Shown one piece after another: positions 1 to 8,426 of a stretch of 64,000 nucleotides of DNA. Source of the DNA: Paraburkholderia sp. LEh10 (GTDB lineage: Bacteria; Pseudomonadota; Gammaproteobacteria; Burkholderiales; Burkholderiaceae); NCBI RefSeq assembly GCF_017814945.1, contig NZ_JAGIPX010000041.1, positions 1 through 64,000 of the forward strand, given 5' to 3'. The position numbers and the translations under genes were made by a program. Each line of letters opens with the position of its first letter. Within the stretch, counting starts at the first letter, position 1. The notes beneath the pieces were generated by a model that saw only the letters and a program-made list of their open reading frames with translations, made no database searches and was not told where the DNA came from.

Positions 1-279
1 CGGTATATCGAGGTCTGGGAGTATCCGGACGGCCGGATCGAGATCCGGGCGGATGACCGGGTGCTGCCGTACCGGCATTTGAACTTGGCCGGCACGCGGA
101 CATTTGAATCTGGCTTTGACACGTACTGCATATCGACATCTATGGACATCGATTTCGCGGCGGGGCAGTTGGTGTTGGTGTTGGTGCGCGGAGCCAGATG
201 CATTGACGCATTCGGATGCCCGCGCATCGTCGAAGCGGATTCCCAGCCGTGCAGTGGTTGTGTCCCGGCAACGTCATGA
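1..279 (+). pseudogene. ISNCY-like transposase C-terminal fragment, cut by window edge
   Basis: The frame open from base 1 reads RYIEVWEYPDGRIEIRAD and then VLPYR. This resembles the C-terminal region of ISNCY-type transposases common in Burkholderia. After about codon 28 the resemblance stops, and the frame runs through unrelated sequence to a stop at 277-279. The upstream part lies outside the window. It is probably an insertion-sequence remnant; the family assignment is from memory of the motif. Confidence 0.5.
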
Positions 280-521
280 ACCGCGGCGGGTTTCGTGCTT
301 TAATGGGTCTTGTCGTTTGGGTCACCCCATTAGCCGGAACCGGACTTTCGGTGCCGGAAAGCGGGCTCAAGACCACCGTCACCGAACGTCAAATGGACGT
401 AACAGCTAGAACGGGCGCACCTCAATGGCACCACTGATTCGCCGCTGTGAGTACTGGCCTTGCGAGGTCAGGAGGGCCTGCGCCTCAAGATAATATTGTC
501 GAGAAATTGATCGTAATCCGT

Positions 522-1720
522 ATGGCCGCCTATAAATGGACATTTGCTCCCCGCTTCAAGCGCAATGGTTTCGGCTGGAGATCGTCGCTGCCCATCCAGC
601 GTCTGAAAGAGGCCGTCTCGGAGATCCGCTCCGTAGCACGTCGAGATCCGGCGCTCGCCGCAGAAGGCGCAGTCCTGCTTCCTGAGAAGGTCTCGCCGGC
701 GCTCGAACATGTCGACGGATCGTCTGGTGCATTGGGCACGCAATCAATCGCGCCATTGATGCACTCGTGGTGGTGATTGCGTCGGCAGACGTGCCGCCAC
801 CCGTGCGCGAACGCTGGCTCGAGAGGCTGTTCAAGGCGCTACAGGAAGATCAGATGCCCTACATCGAAAGTCTGGGCACCCAGTGAGGCACGCTGTGCGC
901 GACACCTGAACTTGCTTGCCGATGGGCGGACCGACTTCTACCGATTGTGACCGACGTTCTGGGATCCGATGGTCGCGGCTATTTCGTTGGCACTGTCCCG
1001 TGTCTGAGTGCGCTATATGCCGCAGGCCGCTATCGGGACGTGATCGATCTCGTGGACGGTGATCGTGGGGTTTCTGGTGGTGCCGTCGCTGGGCCGTCGA
1101 CGCGCTTGTATCGCTCGGTCGCCCAGGCGACGCGCTGCGCCTCGCTGAGGCGTCGCGGGGACTGAATGCGCCTGAGGGCGAAATTGCAAAAGCGCGTGAG
1201 GCCATCCTGCTCAGCTGAGGCATGAATGATGAGGCCTACCATCGCTATGCGGTCGTGGCAAACCGCCTCGGCACCCATCTGGCCACGTTCCGGGCGATTG
1301 CGCGAAAGTATCCCGAACGCCCGCCCGAACGCATTCTCGCGGACCTTGTCGAAAGCGAACCAGGCGCGGAAGGTAAATGGTTTGCCGCCGCAAAAGATGC
1401 CGGCCTGTTCGATATCGCATTGTCTCTTGCAACGCGGAGTCCGACTGATCCGAGGACACTGACTCGGGCTGCGCGGGACTTTGCAGATAAGCAGCCGCAT
1501 TTTGCCATGGTCTGCGCCCTGGCGGCACTGAACTGGATGGAAGTCGGGTATGGCAGAGATCTCCGGGCTCGACGTGCTCCACGCCTGGGACGCCCTCGTT
1601 GGCGCGGCAGCCGCAACCAGCAGTGTTTCGCTTGCCGAAGTAACGCACAACGTGCGTCAGGTCATCCGCGGCGACAATTCGATCATCGGAAAAGTGTTAC
1701 TGACGCAACTGGCATCATGA
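522..1720 (+). pseudogene. DUF6880-like protein gene, inactivated by several lesions
   Basis: Pieces of one protein can be followed through different frames. MAAYKWTFAPRFKRNGFGWR starts at 522. A shift near 740 leads to a piece containing PPVRERWLERLFKALQED, with a TGA at about 883-885. Reading resumes with TPELACRWADRLLP, another shift near 1066 gives WAVDALVSLG, and there is a TGA near 1216. NDEAYHRYAVVANRLGTHLA follows, and a last shift near 1553 leads to SGLDVLHAWDALVG, ending at 1718-1720. The order and content match my recollection of DUF6880 proteins of unknown function. At least three shifts and two stops make it a clear pseudogene. Confidence 0.6.
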
Positions 1721-1862
1721 CAGTGCGGAGGCGACGACCGTTGAAAGAACAACAGGGCGGCGGTATCGCGAAACAGTGGCGTGCGCGGTGCGGACGAGAT
1801 GCGTCAGACGTGCTCTGGATACAACAAAGGCGTCCACGGGACCAACCGCGCGACGCCTGGAT

Positions 1863-2285
1863 TCAATGAGCCTTCTTCGGCGCTTCGATGATTTCGACCG
1901 CGTCGAGCGCGCGGAAGTCGTCCGGATTGCTCGTGAGCAGCGCCAGACGATGTTCGTGCGCCTGTGCGGCAATCCAGAGATCGTTATAACGGGGGCGCGG
2001 ATTGCGACCGGCGTGCTTCATCATGATCGCGAGCAAGCCGAACGATTGAGCCGTACTGCGCGTCACTTCTAGCGCCGGCATCCGTTCAACCGCGCGAAGC
2101 AATGCCGTGCGTTCGGCCCGCTCGCGCGGGTCATTCGGGATCTGTGCGCCGAATTCCAATTCACCGAGCGTGATCGTGGAGACGTAGACCAGTTCCGCCC
2201 CGGCGATCTTGTAAATCGAATCCAGGTCGATCGCGCCATGCGCGACATCGATCCAGACGCATGTATCGACCATTAATGCTGCCAC
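1863..2285 (-). CDS. vapC: VapC-family PIN-domain toxin
   Basis: This 140-residue PIN-domain protein is expected to be an RNase toxin. The PIN acidic residues are visible: the Asp of MVDTCVW near residue 7, the Glu of GELEFG, and the Asp of YNDLWIAAQA near 102. LLTSNPDDF near the C-terminus is also typical. The gene overlaps the upstream antitoxin by 13 bases, indicating translational coupling. Nothing visible suggests it is inactive. Confidence 0.88.
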   Translation of the reverse strand: MAALMVDTCVWIDVAHGAIDLDSIYKIAGAELVYVSTITLGELEFGAQIPNDPRERAERTALLRAVERMPALEVTRSTAQSFGLLAIMMKHAGRNPRPRYNDLWIAAQAHEHRLALLTSNPDDFRALDAVEIIEAPKKAH

Positions 2286-2527
2286 GGATCACGCACCTCG
2301 TCGTCGAAATCGGCGCCGCGGATGTCGGTCTTGTAGCGCTCAGCCGCGTCGCGCGACATCTTCGGGAGTCGCTCGAAGGCTTCACGAAGCGTGACAGCGC
2401 GAGCCGGCGGACTGATCGTGCCCAGCACGGTGTTATTGCGCGTGATCGTGACCGATTCGCCGCGAGCCAAGGCGTCGAGCACCTGATTCGTGCGCCGGGC
2501 GAGATCGGTGGCGGTTACAGTCGTCAT
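2273..2527 (-). CDS. Phd/YefM-type antitoxin (VapB partner)
   Basis: An 84-residue antitoxin for the PIN toxin. The N-terminus MTTVTATDLARRTNQVLDAL followed by GESVTITRNN is the DNA-binding Phd/YefM fold. The C-terminal half (SRDAAERYKTDI...) would wrap the toxin. It is the first gene of the pair. A palindrome lies directly upstream at 2547-2574 and is the likely autoregulatory operator. Confidence 0.85.
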   Translation of the reverse strand: MTTVTATDLARRTNQVLDALARGESVTITRNNTVLGTISPPARAVTLREAFERLPKMSRDAAERYKTDIRGADFDDEVRDPWQH

Positions 2528-2546
2528 GAGAAACTCCGGTCAAGAT

Positions 2547-2574
2547 AATACGCATTATACGTAATTTGCGTATT
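2547..2574 (-). promoter_or_regulatory. Operator/promoter of the Phd-VapC pair
   Basis: The arms AATACGC (2547-2553) and GCGTATT (2568-2574) form a perfect inverted repeat with a 14-base spacer. The spacer contains TATAAT on the minus strand (2559-2554), a consensus -10. An antitoxin bound here would cover the promoter. No good -35 was found. Confidence 0.55.
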
Positions 2575-2740
2575 TTTGCCTGCGACAAATCTTCGACCAG
2601 TGCCAGCGCGAGCACACCCGGAGCAGCATAGATTGGTAGGCGATTTGACCAGAATCACATTTTATGTATGTAGTTGATTCACAAGAAGATCGTCGCTGTG
2701 CGACATCGTTGTCTGCGGCTCCAGCGGCGTGCGGCCTAGG

Positions 2741-2783
2741 CTGGAATGCGCCCGTATGTGGATTATAATGTGGGCATATATGC
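2741..2783 (+). promoter_or_regulatory. ccdAB promoter and palindromic operator
   Basis: TATAAT at 2764-2769 is a consensus -10, with a weak -35 (CTGGAA, 2741-2746) 17 bases upstream. The 10-base palindrome GCATATATGC (2774-2783) follows at once, where a CcdAB repressor complex could bind. ccdA starts 27 bases further on. Confidence 0.5.
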
Positions 2784-2810
2784 GCATCGCTTTCGATATG
2801 GAGAACCCAC

Positions 2811-3053
2811 ATGACCCATTTGACTACGACCGTGCCGCGTAAGGCGACGAACGTCACGCTGCCTGTCGACATCTACGAGCGGGCGAAAGAATTGGGCATC
2901 AACTTCTCTCGAGCTTGCGAGCAGGCTTTGCGCGAAGCGATCAAGGCTGAAGAGGGCCGTCGCTGGGCGCAGGAGAACGCCGAGTTCATCAAGAACACCA
3001 ATGAATGGGTCGAGAAAAATGGCCTTCCACTCGCTGAATACCGGATGTTTTGA
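2811..3053 (+). CDS. ccdA: CcdA antitoxin
   Basis: An 80-residue type II antitoxin that would neutralise CcdB. The N-terminal half (KATNVTLPVDIYERAKELGI) is the ribbon-helix-helix DNA-binding domain. The C-terminal half contains RRWAQENAEFIKNTNEWVEK and the usual LAEYRMF end, which binds CcdB. Its stop codon shares one base with the ccdB start (TGATG), giving coupled translation. Confidence 0.92.
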   Translation: MTHLTTTVPRKATNVTLPVDIYERAKELGINFSRACEQALREAIKAEEGRRWAQENAEFIKNTNEWVEKNGLPLAEYRMF

Positions 3054-3370
3054 TGGCGCGATTTGAAGTCTACGCGAACCCCGGCAAAAGTAAGGCAAAC
3101 ACGCCGTACCTTGTGGATGTGCAGAGCGATTTTCTCGAAGGGCTGGCATTTCGGGTTGTCGTCCCGCTGATTCGGGCTGACTCTTTCCCTCCCGGGAAAC
3201 TCCCGGCGGATTTCACCCCATCCTTCGAGATCGGTGGCATCAAATGCCTGATGCACCCGGCGTTTATCGCGTCTGTCCCACTAAGCGAGCTCGGTCGCAC
3301 AATCGGTTCACTGCGAGAACACCAGGACAAGATCACTGCGGCGCTTGATCGCCTCCTGGGCGGATACTAA
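3053..3370 (+). CDS. ccdB: CcdB toxin, DNA gyrase poison
   Basis: A 105-residue CcdB-family toxin, known to trap DNA gyrase. The N-terminus MARFEVYANPG, the core PYLVDVQSDFLEGLAFRVV and the C-terminal helix DKITAALDRLLGGY are typical. The ATG at 3053 is preferred to an in-frame TTG at 3050 because it gives the TGATG overlap with ccdA. The gene appears intact. Chromosomal ccdAB pairs can act in stabilising accessory DNA. Confidence 0.92.
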   Translation: MARFEVYANPGKSKANTPYLVDVQSDFLEGLAFRVVVPLIRADSFPPGKLPADFTPSFEIGGIKCLMHPAFIASVPLSELGRTIGSLREHQDKITAALDRLLGGY

Positions 3371-3903
3371 TCACCTTCCTGATACTGGCATCGTCGCACC
3401 GCGTCAGAATTCACAGATACTGCAACGTGAATTGCGTCATAGCGTTTATCGCTTGCAGCGCGTAAGCGGCCAGCCGGGGCCATTCAGACAGGGCGTTCTG
3501 TCGAGGCAATTGACAGAACCATAATTACAATACAAACGAACCATCGCTCATGTACGGGCGTGCGCGCCCGTCCTTTCATCGCGCATTGCAGCAAATCGGC
3601 GTGCAATCAAACCCTTACCGGAATTCCCGTGTGAGTTGTCCACAGGCTAGTCCACCATTTTTGTGCATAACTTTCACGAAAGTGTCATGTGATAGGAGGA
3701 AATCTTCAGGGAAACAGCGATCTGCAGAGCCTCGTCAGTGGTGGATAACCTGGAAGCTCGACCGCCGGTTGGCGTTCGGGAGCGCGCCGCATTTCATTTT
3801 GTAACGTTCTTTCGTTACGGCGCCTTGTGGGGGCCGACTGCAGCCCATTTGTCGCGGGAAATCAGCGGCACTTGCAACCGACCAAGGATATGTGTATAAA
3901 TTA
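3371..3903. other. Non-coding stretch with DnaA-box-like sites and hairpins
   Basis: No convincing gene. DnaA-box-like sites occur at 3636-3644 (TTGTCCACA), 3662-3670 (minus strand TTATGCACA, a full TTATNCACA match) and 3740-3748 (minus strand TTATCCACC). There is also an inverted repeat ACTTTC-N2-GAAAGT at 3670-3683 and a hairpin GTAACG-N6-CGTTAC at 3801-3818. Three sites within about 115 bases could mark a plasmid-type or vestigial origin, but no replication initiator gene was recognised nearby. Confidence 0.35.
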
Positions 3904-3925
3904 ACAGTACTGTGTTTATATACAG
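3904..3925 (+). promoter_or_regulatory. LexA (SOS) box-like site
   Basis: CTGT (3910-3913), eight AT-rich bases and ACAG (3922-3925) match the CTGT-N8-ACAG LexA box of gamma- and betaproteobacteria, within the context TACTGT...ACAGCTG. A second palindrome, ACAGTACTGT (3904-3913), overlaps it. The site ends 15 bases before the ATG of the 3941 gene, where a bound repressor would block transcription. Confidence 0.6.
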
Positions 3926-3940
3926 CTGTCGGGAGGAGCG

Positions 3941-4225
3941 ATGGAGCATCTTGTCAGGGTTTATAACGAGAAGGACCGGCAAACGCTCGAATGGCTACGT
4001 GGGCATGTCGGTGACGCGGCGCTTGCTGCTGCCGTCGAACGATGCCCGGGATCCGGCAAGCCCTACCTTTCCTCAGTCTGCAGACAGATTGGCGTGAAAG
4101 CTCCCGGGTTCCATTTGCCACGCAGGCAGAGTCCCAGTCCTGTGGCTGAGCAATCCCTGGCCACCATCCGGCGCATCCTCGCCGTACGCACCGCGGCAAC
4201 TGTCGCGAACCCGGTCCTGCGCTAA
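3941..4225 (+). CDS. Small protein of unknown function behind a LexA-like box
   Basis: The gene encodes 94 residues starting MEHLVRVYNEKDRQTLEWL, after a strong ribosome binding site (GGGAGGAG, 3930-3937). Residues 20-50 (GDAALAAAVERC, then YLSSVCRQIGVK) look like a compact helical fold that might include a helix-turn-helix. The C-terminal third is basic and proline/serine-rich. I do not recognise the family. The upstream site suggests induction by DNA damage. Confidence 0.7.
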   Translation: MEHLVRVYNEKDRQTLEWLRGHVGDAALAAAVERCPGSGKPYLSSVCRQIGVKAPGFHLPRRQSPSPVAEQSLATIRRILAVRTAATVANPVLR

Positions 4226-4284
4226 TCAAAACCCGTTTGCCTTTGCTGTCGTTTCGTTGCCCCCGAACGGTCGCGGGCAAGCTC

Positions 4285-4482
4285 TCACGACGCATCAATG
4301 CGCTCCAGCAGTCGGTCCAGGCGCTGTTGCTGACTCGGCGCAAGTCCGAACGTCGCGGACGCCTGAACTACTCGCTCGCGCCAGTACGTTCTTGAGAATA
4401 GCGAGCTTGCACCCTCAGCGCACAGGACGCTTTCGAGGTGCGCGATCGCGGCATCAATATCGCCGACCGTATGGGCTGACAT
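4285..4482 (-). CDS. Small hypothetical protein
   Basis: A 65-residue ORF, MSAHTVGDIDAAIAHLESVL..., with AGGA eight bases before the ATG on the minus strand. It is predicted to be mostly helical, with amphipathic segments at both ends (AIAHLESVL and QQQRLDRLLERI). No family was recognised. Composition and ribosome binding site support a real gene. The 3' end faces that of the 3941 gene. Confidence 0.5.
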   Translation of the reverse strand: MSAHTVGDIDAAIAHLESVLCAEGASSLFSRTYWRERVVQASATFGLAPSQQQRLDRLLERIDAS

Positions 4483-5213
4483 TGGTTGTCCTACTTTGGT
4501 TGACGGCTATAACTGATCTCGGATTCTGGTTTTGTTTTGTTAGAAATGCCTGGCAGGTCGCCAGAACAGTGAGCACAGCGAGAGCTCCTCCCGACCTGTC
4601 ATCGCCCCGCAGTCCGTTGCAACCCCGGCTAACAATGCCTGCCACCGCGCCTCCGGGCGACCAAGCCGCGTCAAACGTCATTTATGCAAAAGCGCTTCGC
4701 ATCGGACACGAGTGTTTTCTGTCATCGGCGCTCCTCTTCCCCTCGCGCCATCGTGTCTGGTTGCTCGCACGCCCTGGGGGTGATCTCCCCTCCCCGTTAC
4801 GACGTTTCTTAGCCGCAGTCGGCCCGCTAATCCACGCTCCTTCCACATGCCGGTCGACATCAGCGCGAAGCAGTTGCGATCATGCTTCGAGCAATGGTAT
4901 CCGACGCTCGCAGGCAACGATTGCACTCACCATATCGCTGCATAGAACTCCCGCTTTGGCGCGGTCTCGACTATGCACGCCTGCGCGAGGTGAACGAGAA
5001 GATCGTGAAGATGGATGAGACGGCGTTTGAAGAGTTGCTGCCTCTGGTCGAGCAAGGCGTCGAAAGATCGCGGGATCTGCCAGGAACGTATCGCGGCAGT
5101 CACGAAAGGCCTGAATGACCTTCCTGGTGCGCCCGAGCAGGCAGGTTAGGGGATTCCGGGTCGACGCGTGCGGCAGGTACCCGCGGAGGTCGTGCACCGA
5201 AATCCGCGGGCAC
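4483..5213. other. Stretch without a convincing gene
   Basis: The only protein-like stretch is at about 4960-5118 on the plus strand (DYARLREVNEKIVKMDETAF and then LPLVEQGVERSRDLP). It could be the tail of a degraded gene, but its upstream reading frame looks random. A short ORF starting MPVDISAKQL at 4847 stops after about 32 codons. Nothing else was seen. Confidence 0.3.
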
Positions 5214-5321
5214 TTATTTGATGACCTTGCGCCAAAAGACCAGGTACGCGGCTGAGCAGGATGCGATAAGCAAGATTACCCACATCGGGGCCATGCTGAT
5301 TAGAACGGAGGTGGCAGACAT
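5214..5321 (-). CDS. 35-residue single-span membrane protein
   Basis: The ORF reads MSATSVLISMAPMWVILLIA and then SCSAAYLVFWRKVIK. It has one hydrophobic segment (about residues 6-29) and a basic C-terminus. A strong ribosome binding site, GGGAGGAAT, lies just upstream of the ATG. It was found by eye and has no recognised family. Single-span proteins of this size are often toxins, regulators of membrane complexes, or transporter accessory peptides; nothing here selects among these. Confidence 0.6.
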   Translation of the reverse strand: MSATSVLISMAPMWVILLIASCSAAYLVFWRKVIK

Positions 5322-5929
5322 TTCGGATTCCTCCCGAGAGTGATTGATTTTCAGCACACAACTGCTTCACCCCTTTACAGGTGATCTGGTCAAGCATTGT
5401 GTTCCGTTTAACGATGCGTTGATGCTATCTCCATAAGCGGTGTCATACCCGTGGTGTCCGGTCGCACCGACTTTGCGCTAGATCAACCATCATCCAGTGG
5501 AAGTTGCGGTGTGCCGTCCGCAATCCGCTGTCAGTCGCTCCAGGCGAGATATTCCATTTGAGGTGCCAACAAGGGACGCGAATTCCATCATGAAGGGGCC
5601 GAACGTGGGGCGCGTCTTGTCGTCGACGATTACGGAGGATGCGATCGCGCACCGGTGCGTACGCGCTGCGCAGCCGGTATGTCCCCATACAAACGTTCGA
5701 GCCCGTCAGCGATTGTGTCCACTCCTGCATCCACGCGTCCTCGGAAAAGGCGTGCGACACATCGAGCACCGTCGAGCGACCGGTGCCGCGCAACATGACG
5801 CCAGTAATCGAATTCGCCAGCAAAAGGGGGAGTCCTTCCAGGGGGCTTATGATAGGAATTCTCGCGTACCTTGATCACCCCCGGAAGGAGAACGACTGAT
5901 CGCCCTACCCCGTCAGGGCGTCGGCAAAG
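5322..5929. other. Stretch without a convincing gene
   Basis: Several overlapping open frames exist on both strands, including 126 codons at 5443-5823 on the minus strand. None has a recognisable domain or good ribosome binding site. The composition resembles decayed accessory DNA. Confidence 0.3.
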
Positions 5930-6109
5930 GTGCGGCTGCTCAACGAGATGATCGCGCAAGAGGTGACGCCGTCTGAGCTGGCGCGACGACTCAACACCCG
6001 ACCGCAGGACGTCGATCGGATTGTCGACCCGCACCACACGACGAAGATCGACACAGTCGCGGCAGCACTCAAGGCGCCAGGAATGCCGCTGCAGGTCTCA
6101 GCTGCGTGA
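5930..6109 (+). pseudogene. HicB-like antitoxin C-terminal fragment
   Basis: The frame from 5930 reads VRLLNEMIAQEVTPSELARR, then LNTRPQDVDRIVD and KIDTVAAALKA, ending at 6107-6109. This is the helix-turn-helix C-terminal domain of HicB antitoxins (compare SKAELARRL...VDRLLD...KLETL). The RNase-H-like N-terminal half and a hicA gene are missing, so it is probably a relic of a third toxin-antitoxin locus. Confidence 0.6.
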
Positions 6110-6430
6110 AACGTCAGATCCTTGCCCAGTGACAAGGGATCGCGGGACTGTGCACTTTCGATGCCAGGTTAAGGGCGTAGCTCATCGAGGTGCGTCATGG
6201 ACACTGATCCGTTTATTCGCCGCGCTGTCCAGCAGGCAGCAGACAATCGTCTCGTGCTGCATGCACTGCAAGCGGCCTCAAATGTCACCGGCAGCAGGAG
6301 TTCGTCGTCGGTGGCATCGCGCGCGGGAGTTCTGGCGTTGACTCCCTCCTGCCGCGATATTTCAGCAACCGGTGCGGCATTCCTCGCGCACGCCACGCCG
6401 CACGATATCTGACCATTCCGTAACACGCCA

Positions 6431-6610
6431 AAGCCGGAGCGCAATCGCGAATACCTGTGGCTCAGGCCCGAGATCGTCGTCGAGGTATCATTGCGCGAAT
6501 GGACGCCCCGCGGCGAACTACGGGAAGCAAAATTTCTCGCGCTGCGTCACGACAAGCTGGCGCGCGAGGTGACTGTCGAGCCTGCCATCGACCCCGATCG
6601 CTTGTCGTAG
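6431..6610 (+). pseudogene. ATP-dependent DNA ligase (LigD-type) C-terminal fragment
   Basis: The frame reads REYLWLRPEIVVEVSLREWT, then PRGELREAKFLALRHDKLAR and EV, ending in TAG at 6608-6610. This matches the OB-domain end of LigD-type ligases (WVKP.LVAEV.F.EWT..G.LR...F.GLR.DK...EV). Only about 59 codons remain and no catalytic part is nearby, so it is a gene fragment. Confidence 0.6.
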
Positions 6611-6773
6611 ACAAAGGCGCCCGTAGAGACCGTCGGCCGTGTCATGGCTGCTGGTAGCGAGCTGTAGCGTGTCCGCGTCCAGGCTGTGAGTTATCGCGTT
6701 CTGTCGCCGAGCTTCGCCCAGATGGCCGTCACGGCATTTGACTCGATATTGCCAATTTGAGAACGGAGCAAAT

Positions 6774-7268
6774 TTGGACATCTTCTACTACTGGAGAGAC
6801 TTCGTATCGGATGTAAACGAAGGGCGTATAGGCACACTTGGGGCCGATACCGACAAGCTGACTGAACTTCAGGGGCGGCTGCCGCGCAAGGTGTGGACCT
6901 TCATAACACCCAAGGGCATGAAGGGGAAGATCAGGATTATCGGTTCCATGTGGATTACCGACGAGCGGCCCGCGAACTTCGTGCCCAAGTGGCGGCATAA
7001 CCTTTTCTATGACGCTGGTTCGCCCAGGTCGGTTCTGTTCACGGACTCGGGGAGCCCCGAGAAAATTGAGGAAGTCAGTTCCTACCTGGGCACCCGGTTC
7101 AATCAAGCCTTCAGATCCAACTTTCACGGCGAAAAAGGCCTTCTCGCGATGGAAGCCGATATCGTCCACGGTTTCGAAAAACTCGTGCGAGTCTATGAGA
7201 CCGTCCAGTTTATGGAAGGAATAAAAAAAGCCGCACGGCTGAAAACAAGCCCTCCAATCTCGGGCTGA
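6774..7268 (+). CDS. Hypothetical protein, possible TTG start
   Basis: The frame gives about 164 residues starting MDIFYYWRDFVSDVNEGRIG, with FITPKGMKGKIRIIGSMW in the middle and KLVRVYETVQF towards the end. The TTG at 6774 is chosen because GGAG lies five bases upstream; another in-frame TTG is at 6738. Composition differs from the surrounding debris (more aromatic, lower Arg/Ala bias), which supports a real gene. The family is not recognised. Confidence 0.5.
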   Translation: MDIFYYWRDFVSDVNEGRIGTLGADTDKLTELQGRLPRKVWTFITPKGMKGKIRIIGSMWITDERPANFVPKWRHNLFYDAGSPRSVLFTDSGSPEKIEEVSSYLGTRFNQAFRSNFHGEKGLLAMEADIVHGFEKLVRVYETVQFMEGIKKAARLKTSPPISG

Positions 7269-7873
7269 AAGTGAACAGATGCTCTGGGTGTGGTGAAAGG
7301 TGACCGGGACTGGCACCTGGCGTGTCATTCTGCCGATGCTTGAGCGCGGTCTCGAAAGCCGCTGCCAAAAGATCTGCGAGGCGATCTAATCTGATCTGAT
7401 CTGAAAACGGGAGCACTTCCGCCGATGCCTGGTACAATCGTTGGAAAGGCCGAAGCCTTGTCGGCAGATTACCAGGACACCGTACCGCGACCTCATGCCT
7501 CCGGACGCTCCATCACCGTTCGTTCGCTTCTCGCCTGACGTCGTCTTCAGTCGGGAAGTGCTGTGCCGTCCCGTTGAGGATGAGCCGTTCCTGCTCTCCG
7601 GCAGCACCGTATGTCGTGCATCACGCCCTGCCCGAAATACGGCTCAGGAAAGCGCAGGCCGGCTCGACGCCGCTGCCGCCGAACAGCCCTCCCTTTTCTG
7701 AGCCCCAAGGCGTGCCCGGTGCGAAGTACGTGCCTGACGTCGGCAAAATTCTGTCCGCCCTGACACACGCGTTTCTGCTCCATGCGACTGCAGTCAGCTC
7801 GCAGGGAGACGATTGTGCCCGTGGAGCCAGTCCCGCCTCACGGTTGCGGCATGCAACGGAGCTGTGAAGGAAA
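7269..7873. other. Stretch without a convincing gene
   Basis: Only overlapping short frames without recognisable domains. A small tandem repeat (TCTGA-type units, about 7390-7403) is present. Nothing else was identified. Confidence 0.3.
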
Positions 7874-8101
7874 ATGAAGTCATTTGCACGCTGCTGTTTT
7901 GCCGCCGCGTCTCTCTGCGCACGCGCTGATACGCCGTCGCTGTATCTTCCGAGGATGCTCGTGTACGACGTCGGGTGCGACGAAGTCCTGCTGAAAAAGA
8001 ACGCTGACGATCTTCGATCCATTGCGTCGCTGGCGGGTCTGGTGGCCGAGATGGTCGGAATTGACAACGCGCAGAACCGATCACGGCTGATGATGCGGTG
8101 A
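7874..8101 (+). pseudogene. PBP7-like D-alanyl-D-alanine peptidase N-terminal remnant
   Basis: The 75-codon frame contains LVYDVGCDEVLLKKNADDLR and SIASLAGLVAEMV. This aligns by eye with the start of PbpG-type peptidases (LVYD..SGEVLYEKN.D...PIASITKLMTAMV). The catalytic SxxK (SITK) is replaced by SLAG, and the rest of the enzyme is absent. A weak leader (MKSFARCCFAAASLCARA) precedes it. It is probably a truncated, inactive remnant. Confidence 0.5.
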
Positions 8102-8225
8102 ACACGTCTAAGACGCAAAGCAATGAAGCGCGTCGAAATTGAAATAGGTATCTTCGCGGTGCAACGCACAATACGAGAAAACGATCGCTGCAATAATGCC
8201 CCGAACTTTTAATCAAGGACGATTG

Positions 8226-8426
8226 ATGATCAGCACACCGTGGCAAAATGGCTTCGTCGCTGGACGTCTCGGCAAACCGCTTGAGACCTGCCCTTACTGG
8301 GGCTTCGAAGTATGGCAGTGGATCTCTGGATACGTTGACGGACGTGCCGTGTCGTCTCCAATAACCGTTGAGCCCGGGAGAGCGGCGCGGATCCCAAAAA
8401 TCATTACCGGCCACACTCTTCAGTAA
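8226..8426 (+). CDS. Rmf/CrpP-like small protein
   Basis: The 66-residue protein starts MISTPWQNGFVAGRLGKPLE and continues TCPYWGFEVWQWISGYVDGR. The spacing of G..AG..GKP...CPY......W..G...GR resembles ribosome modulation factor and the CrpP group, known respectively for ribosome dimerisation and for an association with ciprofloxacin resistance. The ATG at 8226 is chosen over 8196 because AAGGA precedes it at the proper distance. The function here is an inference from the pattern. Confidence 0.55.
   Translation: MISTPWQNGFVAGRLGKPLETCPYWGFEVWQWISGYVDGRAVSSPITVEPGRAARIPKIITGHTLQ

Noticed and set aside
5443..5823. 126-codon minus-strand frame starting MLANSITGVMLRG
   Set aside because: No ribosome binding site, no recognised domain, and a composition that becomes random after about 40 residues.
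7390..7403. Short tandem repeat of TCTGA-type units
   Set aside because: Only about three units in otherwise featureless sequence; no link to a gene or promoter.
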